DNA from: Flavihumibacter stibioxidans
GTDB lineage: Bacteria > Bacteroidota > Bacteroidia > Chitinophagales > Chitinophagaceae
Direction: 5' to 3'
Length of the DNA stretch: 64,000 bases
Assembly (NCBI RefSeq): GCF_014332695.1
Contig: NZ_MBUA01000001.1
Span: 186,001 to 250,000, forward strand
The stretch's first letter is position 1, and each line of letters opens with the position of its first letter. The notes under the pieces were generated by a model. The model made no database searches and had not been told where the DNA came from. It worked only from the letters and a program-made list of their open reading frames with translations. This document shows positions 1 to 7,253 of the stretch, piece by piece. The translations under genes and the position numbers were made by a program.

Positions 1-447
1 ATAGATGATGCCGAACAATACGCTGGACAAGCCTATCCATGGCGAAAAAGTGAATTCCCAGGGAAGAAATAATCCAAACCCTACAAGAGTGAGTAATATG
101 ACTCCAAGCACAGCTGATAATACATGGGAGGAAGATGCAAGGCTGAAAATCGGTTTCCGGTCTGGAACAAACAAATCCATGGCAGCCAGTATAAACAGGT
201 TGAAAGCACAACTGCCAAGAACATCACCAACTGCAAGGTCTGCAGATTCAACGATCGCCGCAGAACTGATTCCCACCATCAATTCCGGAAGTGAAGTAAC
301 CGATGCCATCAGAACCAAGCCGACCCAGGCCTTGCCCCATCCTGACAGATCAGCAATAATATCCCCGTAAAGGGACAGTTTCTTTCCCGCGAAAAAAATG
401 ATCAGGGCACAAATTGCATAACCAGCAAAAGGTATCAGCACCTGCAT
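1..447 (-). CDS. Na+/Ca2+ exchanger-family membrane protein, N-terminal part (runs off left edge)
   Basis: A minus-strand frame stays open from ATG 447 to the window edge and gives 149 residues. It is very hydrophobic and carries the alpha-1 repeat of the CaCA cation exchanger superfamily: TSLPELMVGI at about residues 51-60 followed by GDVLGSCAFNLF at about 74-85. These transmembrane stretches form half of the ion-binding site in this family, which exchanges Ca2+ for Na+ or H+ across the inner membrane. The second alpha repeat would lie outside the window. The start codon overlaps the stop of the upstream lipoprotein gene (TAATG), so the two are probably co-transcribed. The ion specificity cannot be read from this part. 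Confidence 0.85.
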   Translation of the reverse strand, partial: MQVLIPFAGYAICALIIFFAGKKLSLYGDIIADLSGWGKAWVGLVLMASVTSLPELMVGISSAAIVESADLAVGDVLGSCAFNLFILAAMDLFVPDRKPIFSLASSSHVLSAVLGVILLTLVGFGLFLPWEFTFSPWIGLSSVLFGIIY

Positions 448-1508
448 TAAAGCGATGGTTTTGCATTTCCGGCATCAACCCCTTTCAGGAATTTGATCAG
501 TCCATTTACATAGGTTTCCTGGTCATCATACATACTCATATGGCTGCCATTGGGGCAATACAGGTTAGTTCCGTTTTGCACCTGGCTTGCCATCCATTTC
601 ATATGCTCAGGGTCCATGGTATCATGTTCTGCACCAATGGTCAGGGTGGGTACCAACAACTTCGGCAGGTCCGCCTTGCGGTCCCATTTTTCAAGCTTGC
701 CGGAAATGCCAAATTCGCTGGGGCCCTGCATGGTAACGTAGAGCGACTGGTTTATTTTTCCAAGAGATCTTGTCATCGGCTCCGGCCATTGGTCAAGAGG
801 TAAGCGGCATATGTGTTTGGCATAGAAATTTGGCATCAGCAACTCCATGTATTTGGGATTGGAAAAATCCTTTTTCGCCTCGATCTGGCGGATGGTGTCC
901 AGCACTTTAGGATCCATTTGTTTAGCCAGCACTTCCGCCGCGTAGCGACCATAATCCGGACAGCTCGACATCATATTGGAAATGATGAGTCCTTTCATAT
1001 TGTCCTGGTATTTCAAGGCATATTCCGTTGCCAGGATTCCCCCCCATGAATGTCCAAGCAGGAAAAAATTATTCCTGTTCAGACCAAGTGCACTCCGCAC
1101 CTGTTCCACTTCCTCCACATAACGGGGAAGGTCCCACATAGCCGTATCATTTGGATTATCGGAAAGGCCACAACCCAGCTGATCATAATAAATAAATTCA
1201 ATGCCTTCGGCAGGAAGAAAGCTCTCAAAACATTCAAAGTATTCATGTGTTGCGCCGGGTCCGCCATTTAGCAGCAACAGTTTGATTCGTGGGTTATTGC
1301 CGAACCTTTTTGTCCAGACCTTAAACGCTCCCCGGGGTGTCTGGACTGTTAGCATTTTTATTCCGCCGGTCTTAACACCGGATTCATTGTCTGTAAAATA
1401 GGTATCTCCGGATGCTGCTGGAACCTTATTTTCAGACTGGTTGCTGCAGGCGGAAAAAACGACAAAGATCCCAAGAACTATAAGTCCATAGCTGAATAAC
1501 CTCTTCAT
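447..1508 (-). CDS. Proline iminopeptidase-like alpha/beta-hydrolase lipoprotein (peptidase S33 family)
   Basis: A 353-residue protein. The N-terminus is a lipoprotein signal with Cys21 in the lipobox (VFSAC), so it is probably anchored in the envelope. The alpha/beta-hydrolase core has the NGGPG oxyanion motif (residues 81-85, HGGPG in classical proline iminopeptidases), the nucleophile elbow GHSWGG (Ser154), a likely acid at Asp296 and the base His323. Family members cleave N-terminal proline from peptides; related enzymes hydrolyse other amides or esters, so the substrate is an inference. The gene lies 3 bp after the NAD(P)HX repair gene and overlaps the exchanger gene by one base, suggesting one transcription unit. 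Confidence 0.85.
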   Translation of the reverse strand: MKRLFSYGLIVLGIFVVFSACSNQSENKVPAASGDTYFTDNESGVKTGGIKMLTVQTPRGAFKVWTKRFGNNPRIKLLLLNGGPGATHEYFECFESFLPAEGIEFIYYDQLGCGLSDNPNDTAMWDLPRYVEEVEQVRSALGLNRNNFFLLGHSWGGILATEYALKYQDNMKGLIISNMMSSCPDYGRYAAEVLAKQMDPKVLDTIRQIEAKKDFSNPKYMELLMPNFYAKHICRLPLDQWPEPMTRSLGKINQSLYVTMQGPSEFGISGKLEKWDRKADLPKLLVPTLTIGAEHDTMDPEHMKWMASQVQNGTNLYCPNGSHMSMYDDQETYVNGLIKFLKGVDAGNAKPSL

Positions 1509-1511
1509 ATC

Positions 1512-3029
1512 TTATCGATTTTTTATTGACTGTAATTGAACAAAGGCATTACCTATATGCTGGATGATATCACTGGCGAGCACGGACTCCATTCCTTTTT
1601 GCAGGCTGGCCAGTTCCCCGGCAAGTCCATGCACATAAACCCCCAGCAGGGCCGCCTGCTCCGGTGCATAACCACGCGCCAGTAAACCGGTAAGCATGCC
1701 CGTTAGTGCATCACCGCTGCCACCTTTTGCCATGGAAGCGTTGCCGCTGAAATTGAACCAGGCCCGGCCTCCGGGCATGGCAATAAAACTTCGGTGGCCT
1801 TTGAGGATGATGATATGCTGATGTTTTTTAGCCAGCTCAACAGCTTTTTGTAAGCGGCTGAAATCGCTGGTATGGGGTCCTGTCAGCCTGTCAAATTCTT
1901 TTGGGTGCGGCGTTAAAATAGAAAAGGGGGGGAGGGAAGACCACCATCCCGGGTTATATGAGAGCAGGTTCAGGGCATCGGCATCCCATACCATGGGCTG
2001 TTTGTACTGGCGAATAATATCTTCCAGCAAGGAAGCGGTTGAAACATTGGTACCGATCCCCGGCCCGCATCCAATACTCCGGTAAGGGCTAAGGTCAGGA
2101 ACTTTCCCCTCCTGAATATCAGTTCCCTGTACTATGGCCATGGCTTCAGGAACGGAAGACTGGATAATAGGTAACCCTGTTTCAGGTACCATGCTGGTGA
2201 GTAGGCCGGCGCCGGCACTGAGGCAGGCCCTGGCGGCCAGAATTGCCGCGCCCATTTTACCATGGCTTCCTGCCAGCAGTAATGCATGACCGAAAATTCC
2301 CTTGTGCGAAAAGGCTGCCCGAGGTTTTAAAATGCTGGCGGCAATAGCCTGGTCCACCATTTCATACATTGGCTGGATGGCCTGAATAAAATGAGGAGAA
2401 AGGCCAATATCCAGGATCGCCACCTGCCCGAAATATGGTGCATTTTCTGCCAGCAGCAGGGCGGTTTTATAGCACTGGAAACTTAGCGTAACAGATGCCT
2501 TCACACAAACACCTGGAAGGGTTGACGCATCGGTAAACATCCCGCTTGGCATATCGATGCTGATGACAGAGTTGGAAGAACCATTGAGCAGGCTGATCAA
2601 TTCTGCCATTCTGCCCTCCGCGGGGCGGTTCAGGCCGGTACCGAGCAATGCATCAATGATGATGATCTCTTCCGGGATATCCGGAAGGGGGGCACCGGGT
2701 TGAAGGAAATGGATGTTGACGGGTAAAATATGCAGGCGCTGAAGGTTCTGCTGAAAGTCCTGGGTGCCCAGGTGTCCGAATTCCAGGATGAATACGTCAA
2801 CCGGACGTTGTTTTTCGTGCAGCAACCGGGCAATGGCAAGGCCATCGCCGCCATTATTACCCTTGCCGCAAAAAATATAAAACTGCTGTTGCTGAAGGAG
2901 ATGGTTAGATTCAAGCCATCCGACACATTTTTCCGCTGCCCTTTCCATCAGGTCGATTGGAGCAATCGGTTCATTTTCCATGGTGAAATTATCCCATGCC
3001 CTGACTTGTTCGGCTGATAAAACTACCAT
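1512..3029 (-). CDS. nnr: Bifunctional NAD(P)H-hydrate epimerase / ADP-dependent NAD(P)H-hydrate dehydratase
   Basis: A 505-residue fusion of the two metabolite-repair domains. The N-terminal YjeF_N epimerase (about residues 1-215) shows GKGNNGGDGLAIARLL near residue 56; it interconverts S- and R-forms of hydrated NAD(P)H. The C-terminal ribokinase-like dehydratase (about 225-500) shows the AKGGSGDALTGML motif, and dehydrates S-NAD(P)HX back to NAD(P)H at the expense of ADP. The length matches E. coli-type Nnr fusions. The start chosen (MVVLSAEQVRAWD) fits the usual beginning of the family. It sits upstream of the S33 lipoprotein in the same direction. Confidence 0.93.
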   Translation of the reverse strand: MVVLSAEQVRAWDNFTMENEPIAPIDLMERAAEKCVGWLESNHLLQQQQFYIFCGKGNNGGDGLAIARLLHEKQRPVDVFILEFGHLGTQDFQQNLQRLHILPVNIHFLQPGAPLPDIPEEIIIIDALLGTGLNRPAEGRMAELISLLNGSSNSVISIDMPSGMFTDASTLPGVCVKASVTLSFQCYKTALLLAENAPYFGQVAILDIGLSPHFIQAIQPMYEMVDQAIAASILKPRAAFSHKGIFGHALLLAGSHGKMGAAILAARACLSAGAGLLTSMVPETGLPIIQSSVPEAMAIVQGTDIQEGKVPDLSPYRSIGCGPGIGTNVSTASLLEDIIRQYKQPMVWDADALNLLSYNPGWWSSLPPFSILTPHPKEFDRLTGPHTSDFSRLQKAVELAKKHQHIIILKGHRSFIAMPGGRAWFNFSGNASMAKGGSGDALTGMLTGLLARGYAPEQAALLGVYVHGLAGELASLQKGMESVLASDIIQHIGNAFVQLQSIKNR

Positions 3030-3067
3030 ACCGAAATGTACAAAAAAAAGCTCAAGAGAACAGCTGA

Positions 3068-4279
3068 TTACTGTGATCCTCCGGCGGCAATGGTATTGGC
3101 AGGATCGCTGTCGGATTCCTGGAAAAGGTTATTGCTCTGGCGGTAATCACCGAAAAGATCGCACAATTGTTTGGCGCGGTAAATACCCCGGTTGTATTTA
3201 TTGCCCAGCAGGATAATGGTTGCTTTTTCCTCCGGAAGACGGATGAATACCGTGTTATTACCATGCCACCAGCCATTGTGGTAAACGATCTTTCTACCAT
3301 TCTCCACCTCGGTCAAACGCCAGCCCAGTCCATAATTGCGGGTGCCGGATTTTTCATAACTGTATCCAGTAAACGCAGCTTCCAGGGTTTCGGGCCTGAA
3401 GAGTTTTCCATTGTAAAGGGCCTGGTCCCATTTCAACATATCACGAACCGTGCTGTAAATATTTTTATCGCCATACACCAGATCCATGAATTCAAGTCCG
3501 TAGCGCCGATTATTCCATTCGAAGGAGGGAAGGGAACTTTTTTCATCTTCCGCACGGAAAACATAACTGTCGTACATCTCCAACGGTATGAAAAATGTTT
3601 CTTCCATGTATTCATGGTAGGACTTTCCGGAAACTTTTTCAATGATCAGGGCCAGCAGGGCGTAGTTGGTATTGCAATAGCTGAAACGTTTCCCAGCCGT
3701 GAACTGGATCGGGGGATGCATTTTATACAAAGAAGCCAGCACATCCAGGTTGGTTGCCATTTTCTTTTTGTCCCACTTATATACATCAAGATAATTGGTA
3801 TAATTGGGCAGGCCACTGCGATGATTCAACAGCATTTTAACGGTCACATCCTTGTACGGAAACTTGTCAAAATAAACAGAAAGTTCATCGTCCAGGCTGA
3901 GTTTTCCTTCTTCCCACAATTTTAAGACAGCCATACCGGTGAAGGTCTTTGAAACCGATGCCAGGTGAAAGGCATCGTGTTCGCCGAGAGCATAATCCTT
4001 CGTGATGACATCGCGGTATCCCTTATAACCCTCTGAAATGATTTCACCGTTCCTGGCAATCAGGTAGGACCCGTTGAATCCCCGGCTGCCGAAGTTTTTA
4101 TCGAAGAATGCGTTGATAGAGGATTGATACCTGGCCACTTCGTCTTTGTCCGCATGCGCAAATGATGCAGACATTACTGGTACCGGTGCAGGTTTAACCT
4201 CAGTATTTTTACCGGCATTCTGATGGCAGCCATACAGGCCTGCGCAAGCCAGGAGTAGTTGTACGAATCTGTTTTTCAA
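3068..4279 (-). CDS. Serine hydrolase lipoprotein, class C beta-lactamase fold
   Basis: A 403-residue protein with a lipoprotein signal (LYGC, Cys18). The beta-lactamase/penicillin-binding fold carries all three motifs: SxxK as S108-V-S-K111, YxN as Y201-C-N203 and HxG as H334-N-G336. This family includes class C beta-lactamases, D-aminopeptidases and esterases. The long acidic insert and the absence of a transpeptidase context make a peptidase or esterase role as likely as antibiotic hydrolysis. It is transcribed away from serA, with about 140 bp between them holding two palindromes. Confidence 0.88.
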   Translation of the reverse strand: MKNRFVQLLLACAGLYGCHQNAGKNTEVKPAPVPVMSASFAHADKDEVARYQSSINAFFDKNFGSRGFNGSYLIARNGEIISEGYKGYRDVITKDYALGEHDAFHLASVSKTFTGMAVLKLWEEGKLSLDDELSVYFDKFPYKDVTVKMLLNHRSGLPNYTNYLDVYKWDKKKMATNLDVLASLYKMHPPIQFTAGKRFSYCNTNYALLALIIEKVSGKSYHEYMEETFFIPLEMYDSYVFRAEDEKSSLPSFEWNNRRYGLEFMDLVYGDKNIYSTVRDMLKWDQALYNGKLFRPETLEAAFTGYSYEKSGTRNYGLGWRLTEVENGRKIVYHNGWWHGNNTVFIRLPEEKATIILLGNKYNRGIYRAKQLCDLFGDYRQSNNLFQESDSDPANTIAAGGSQ

Positions 4280-4340
4280 ACGGTTACTTTTTCTGATAAG
4301 GATGTGGATTCAACAAATATAACGAACAAACTATTTCAAA

Positions 4341-4382
4341 TTGTATACAATGGTGCATATTATGGGCATAAATTATGCCATA
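4341..4382. promoter_or_regulatory. Two palindromes in the intergenic region between the serine hydrolase and serA
   Basis: A perfect 10-bp palindrome TTGTATACAA lies at 4341-4350. An imperfect one, TATGGGCATA-AAT-TATGCCATA, lies at 4361-4382, 34 bp before the serA start. Their position suggests binding sites for a regulator of serA, of the serine hydrolase or of both. This is an inference from symmetry only. Confidence 0.35.
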
Positions 4383-4416
4383 AAACCGGGATATTTGCAT
4401 ATAGCAAGCAATAACC

Positions 4417-5649
4417 ATGGAAGCAAAAACAAGTTATCCCAAAGACAAAATCAACATTTTATTTCTTGAAAACATCAGCGACAAGGCCGTAAAAAATTTC
4501 CAGAATCTGGGGTATGCATCCGTCCGTAAACTCAGCGGGGCATTATCGGAAGATGAACTGATAAAGGAAATAAAAGACGTCCATCTCTTAGGAATCCGTT
4601 CGAAAACCCAGGTTACCCAAAAAGTACTGGCTGCCGCCACCAAACTCCAGGCCATCGGTGCATTCTGCATCGGGGTGAACCAGATTGATCTGAAAGCCGC
4701 CACCAGGGCTGGTGTCGCCGTTTTCAATGCACCTTATTCAAATACCCGTTCCGTGGCAGAACTGGTAATCGGATTGTCAATTATGCTAATCCGCCGTATT
4801 CCTGACAAAAACAAGGCTGCCCATGAAGGTATCTGGATGAAAGATGCCAAAGGCAGTTTCGAATTAAGAGGCAAGACCCTCGGAATCATCGGCTATGGCA
4901 ACATAGGCACCCAGGTAAGCGTACTGGCCGAGGCCCTGGGTATGAAAGTGATTTTTTACGATACGCTGACCAAACTTCCCCTGGGCAATGCCATTGCCGG
5001 CAAAAGCCTGAAAGACGTTGTTTCCCAGGCAGATATCGTTACCCTGCACGTTCCTGATACCCAAACCACCAGGAACATGATCAATAAAACCACCCTGAAA
5101 AACTTCAAAAAAGGCAGCATTTTACTGAACTATGCCAGGGGTGAAGTGGTTGACCTGGATGCTCTCCGGAAATGCCTGGTGGATGGTCAGCTAAGTGGTG
5201 CAGCGATTGATGTGTTTCCCTGGGAGCCGGAAAAGAATGGAGACAGGTTCCAGACACCGCTGCAGGACCTGCCAAATGTGATCCTGACACCCCATATCGG
5301 CGGATCAACTGAAGAAGCGCAACAGAATATCGGTGAAGATGTGAGCATGAAACTGTTCCAATACCTGGAAGCCGGCAACAGTTACGGTTCCCATACGGTT
5401 CCGCCATTGAGCCTGCCGCCACAGGAAGGAACCCACCGGATCCTGCACATCCACAACAATGTACCGGGCGTGCTTTCTGCCATCAACACACAGCTCTCCA
5501 AACATAAGATCAATATCCTGGCCCAATACCTCAAAACCAATGAGGAAATAGGTTATGTGGTTCTGGACGTGGACAAAAAATTGTCAAGCCAAGCCCAGAA
5601 ATTACTTAAGGAAGTAAAAGAAACCATCAAAGTGAGGTTGCTCTACTAA
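4417..5649 (+). CDS. serA: D-3-phosphoglycerate dehydrogenase with C-terminal ACT domain
   Basis: A 410-residue enzyme, the same length as E. coli SerA. It oxidises 3-phosphoglycerate to 3-phosphohydroxypyruvate, the first step of serine synthesis. The NAD-binding motif GIIGYGNIG is at residues 156-164. Catalytic residues in family-typical contexts are Arg241 (NYARGEVVD), Glu270 (FPWEP) and His293 (PHIGGST). Residues from about 338 to the end form the ACT domain that binds serine for feedback inhibition, with the NNVPGVLS segment at 347-354. The gene is monocistronic and followed by a clear hairpin terminator. Confidence 0.96.
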   Translation: MEAKTSYPKDKINILFLENISDKAVKNFQNLGYASVRKLSGALSEDELIKEIKDVHLLGIRSKTQVTQKVLAAATKLQAIGAFCIGVNQIDLKAATRAGVAVFNAPYSNTRSVAELVIGLSIMLIRRIPDKNKAAHEGIWMKDAKGSFELRGKTLGIIGYGNIGTQVSVLAEALGMKVIFYDTLTKLPLGNAIAGKSLKDVVSQADIVTLHVPDTQTTRNMINKTTLKNFKKGSILLNYARGEVVDLDALRKCLVDGQLSGAAIDVFPWEPEKNGDRFQTPLQDLPNVILTPHIGGSTEEAQQNIGEDVSMKLFQYLEAGNSYGSHTVPPLSLPPQEGTHRILHIHNNVPGVLSAINTQLSKHKINILAQYLKTNEEIGYVVLDVDKKLSSQAQKLLKEVKETIKVRLLY

Positions 5650-5665
5650 TAAGTGTACGCTTTCA

Positions 5666-5698
5666 AAAGCCTGCCAGAATCCTTCGGCAGGCTTTTTT
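5666..5698 (+). terminator. Rho-independent terminator of serA
   Basis: The arms AAAGCCTGCC (5666-5675) and GGCAGGCTTT (5686-5695) pair perfectly around a 10-nt loop and run into a T stretch. It starts 16 bp after the serA stop codon. Confidence 0.9.
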
Positions 5699-5741
5699 GC
5701 TTTATTTACCCGTCGGGTGGCACCCGACGGGTAAATAAAGC
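5699..5741. repeat. Perfect palindrome, CACCCGTCGGGTG-type repeat family, copy 1
   Basis: Two 21-nt arms (5699-5719 and 5721-5741) are exactly complementary with a single G between them. The core is ACCCGTCGGGTG-G-CACCCGACGGGT, and each arm is itself nearly self-complementary (ACCCG-T-CGGGT). It lies between the convergent serA and TPR-protein genes. The same core recurs at 5793, 39864 and 52219. Confidence 0.9.
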
Positions 5742-5792
5742 AAATTCAGCCCACAACAAGATTTAATATGCTGATTATGAGAGATTCAGTTT

Positions 5793-5823
5793 TTCACCCG
5801 TCGGGTGGCACCCGACGGGTGAA
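5793..5823. repeat. Perfect palindrome, CACCCGTCGGGTG-type repeat family, copy 2
   Basis: Two 15-nt arms (TTCACCCGTCGGGTG at 5793-5807 and its exact complement at 5809-5823) are separated by one G. It shares the 13-nt core of copy 1 but differs outside it, so the core rather than the flank is conserved. Confidence 0.9.
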
Positions 5824-5882
5824 GTGCATTCTGATATCAATCTATTTAACATAATATAAATTATAACACCAAATTGATTAAA

Positions 5883-5912
5883 AAAAGCGGCCGCATAGCG
5901 GCGGCCGCTTTT
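5883..5912 (-). terminator. Terminator of the TPR gene
   Basis: The arms AAAAGCGGCCGC (5883-5894) and GCGGCCGCTTTT (5901-5912) form a 12-bp GC-rich stem. Read on the minus strand it is followed by a T run and lies 21 bp after the stop of the minus-strand TPR gene. Confidence 0.88.
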
Positions 5913-5933
5913 GAAAATATCAGGCGTTACAGA

Positions 5934-7217
5934 TTAGTGTGTCTTGTCAACATTGTTGAACTTCTCCTCATATATCTTCACTTTATCCTTATTCTGCTTG
6001 TTGTCATAAATGGTGATCAACAGATCGTACGCATCTTTCAGGTAGCCTTTGTCTTCCATTTTAAGTTTTCCCTGGGCTCCCAGCAGTTCATCAACTTTTT
6101 CAAAGAAAGGAACCGCAGCATCGAATTTCTGGGCGATCAAACCACGCAGTTCTTCTTTTTTCTTCAGCTCTTCGGGCTTCAGCCTGCCACCAGCCGGCGG
6201 ACGAATTGCTTTGTTCTGGTTATTATAATCCACCCCCTGGTTGTACTGGATCTGTCCCAACACCAGGTAGGCCGCTGCATAATCAGGCTTTTCGGCAACC
6301 ACTTTTTTCAATTGCTCCTCAGCCTTGGCAATCAGCTCAGCAGAGTTTGCCGGGCGCTGGGCCAGTTCAGGCTTATAACCCTCAGAATACATTTCCACCG
6401 CATAATTGTAACGGATGGATGTATTACCGGGATCTCCGGCCAGTACAGCTTCGTATTTTTTGAACAATTCTTCCTTGTTGCCGGCGTCACGCGCCATGTC
6501 CAGTTCATATGCCGGCCAGAATGAATCGGCAGGATAAACTTCCTTACCCAGGTTCAGGTATTTGGTAGCGGTAGCTGCGTCTTTCTTCTGGTTGTAAAAA
6601 TGATCCACCAGCCATTTATAGATTTCAACCATGCCTTCGCCGCTTACTTTGGCATCAGCCAGTTTTCCGTAATAAATGGCAGCATCTTCCCGCTTGTTGG
6701 ATTTCTCCGCGCTGATACCGGCATACAATACCACGGTAGTATCCAATGCAATATTGCTCCATTTTTTCTCCGCCATGTATTCGCTGACAGTCAGGCAATT
6801 CTTGAAATTGTCATAAGCCGGCTCAAAACGGTTGGCATTATAATCATCGGCACCAGCCTTAAAATAGCCCTGGTAAATATCCATGATAGGCTTGTAGTTA
6901 TCCAGCTGCAGGAATAATAACTGGCCCTTATCATCCATGGCAACATACTGTTTCAGGGTTTCAAAAGCCGTCCACCTTGCATTGGGGGTTGCCGCTGCTG
7001 CAGTGGGATCCTGTGCAATTTCACTATAGATTTTAGCCTTTGTATACCAACCTTCCAGGTTTTTGGCATTCTTTTCATCGGCCAGGAACTGGTCGATCTG
7101 TGCCTTTGCCTCTGTATACTTTTTTGACTTTAAATTGTCCTTGATCTTGTCCAGTTTTTGGGCAGAAACTGCCAAAACAGCTGAAGCAAACATCGTAGTT
7201 AATAAGAGCTTTTTCAT
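5934..7217 (-). CDS. Secreted tetratricopeptide-repeat protein of unknown function
   Basis: A 427-residue protein with a Sec signal peptide (cleavage likely after residue 19, VSA-Q). The mature part is built of helical TPR-like repeats, seen as recurring A/Y-rich units such as YTEAKAQIDQFL, RFEPAYDNFKNCL and YAAAYLVLGQIQYNQG. The C-terminal third (RPPAGGRLKPEELKKKEEL onward) has heptad-like charged helices. Such repeats mediate protein-protein contact; the partner is unknown. It lies 36 bp downstream of gyrA on the same strand and may be read with it. No enzymatic motif is visible. Confidence 0.85.
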   Translation of the reverse strand: MKKLLLTTMFASAVLAVSAQKLDKIKDNLKSKKYTEAKAQIDQFLADEKNAKNLEGWYTKAKIYSEIAQDPTAAAATPNARWTAFETLKQYVAMDDKGQLLFLQLDNYKPIMDIYQGYFKAGADDYNANRFEPAYDNFKNCLTVSEYMAEKKWSNIALDTTVVLYAGISAEKSNKREDAAIYYGKLADAKVSGEGMVEIYKWLVDHFYNQKKDAATATKYLNLGKEVYPADSFWPAYELDMARDAGNKEELFKKYEAVLAGDPGNTSIRYNYAVEMYSEGYKPELAQRPANSAELIAKAEEQLKKVVAEKPDYAAAYLVLGQIQYNQGVDYNNQNKAIRPPAGGRLKPEELKKKEELRGLIAQKFDAAVPFFEKVDELLGAQGKLKMEDKGYLKDAYDLLITIYDNKQNKDKVKIYEEKFNNVDKTH

Positions 7218-7253
7218 CAGTCCTATGTTTTGTTTGAAGGTTTAGTTACGAAT

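Noticed and set aside
3167-3925. Plus-strand 252-residue frame opposite the serine hydrolase
   Set aside because: Antisense to a gene with all three catalytic motifs; no recognisable protein features.
5874-6524. Plus-strand hydrophobic frame opposite the TPR protein gene
   Set aside because: Its apparent hydrophobicity is the antisense of charged helices; the minus-strand gene has signal peptide and terminator.
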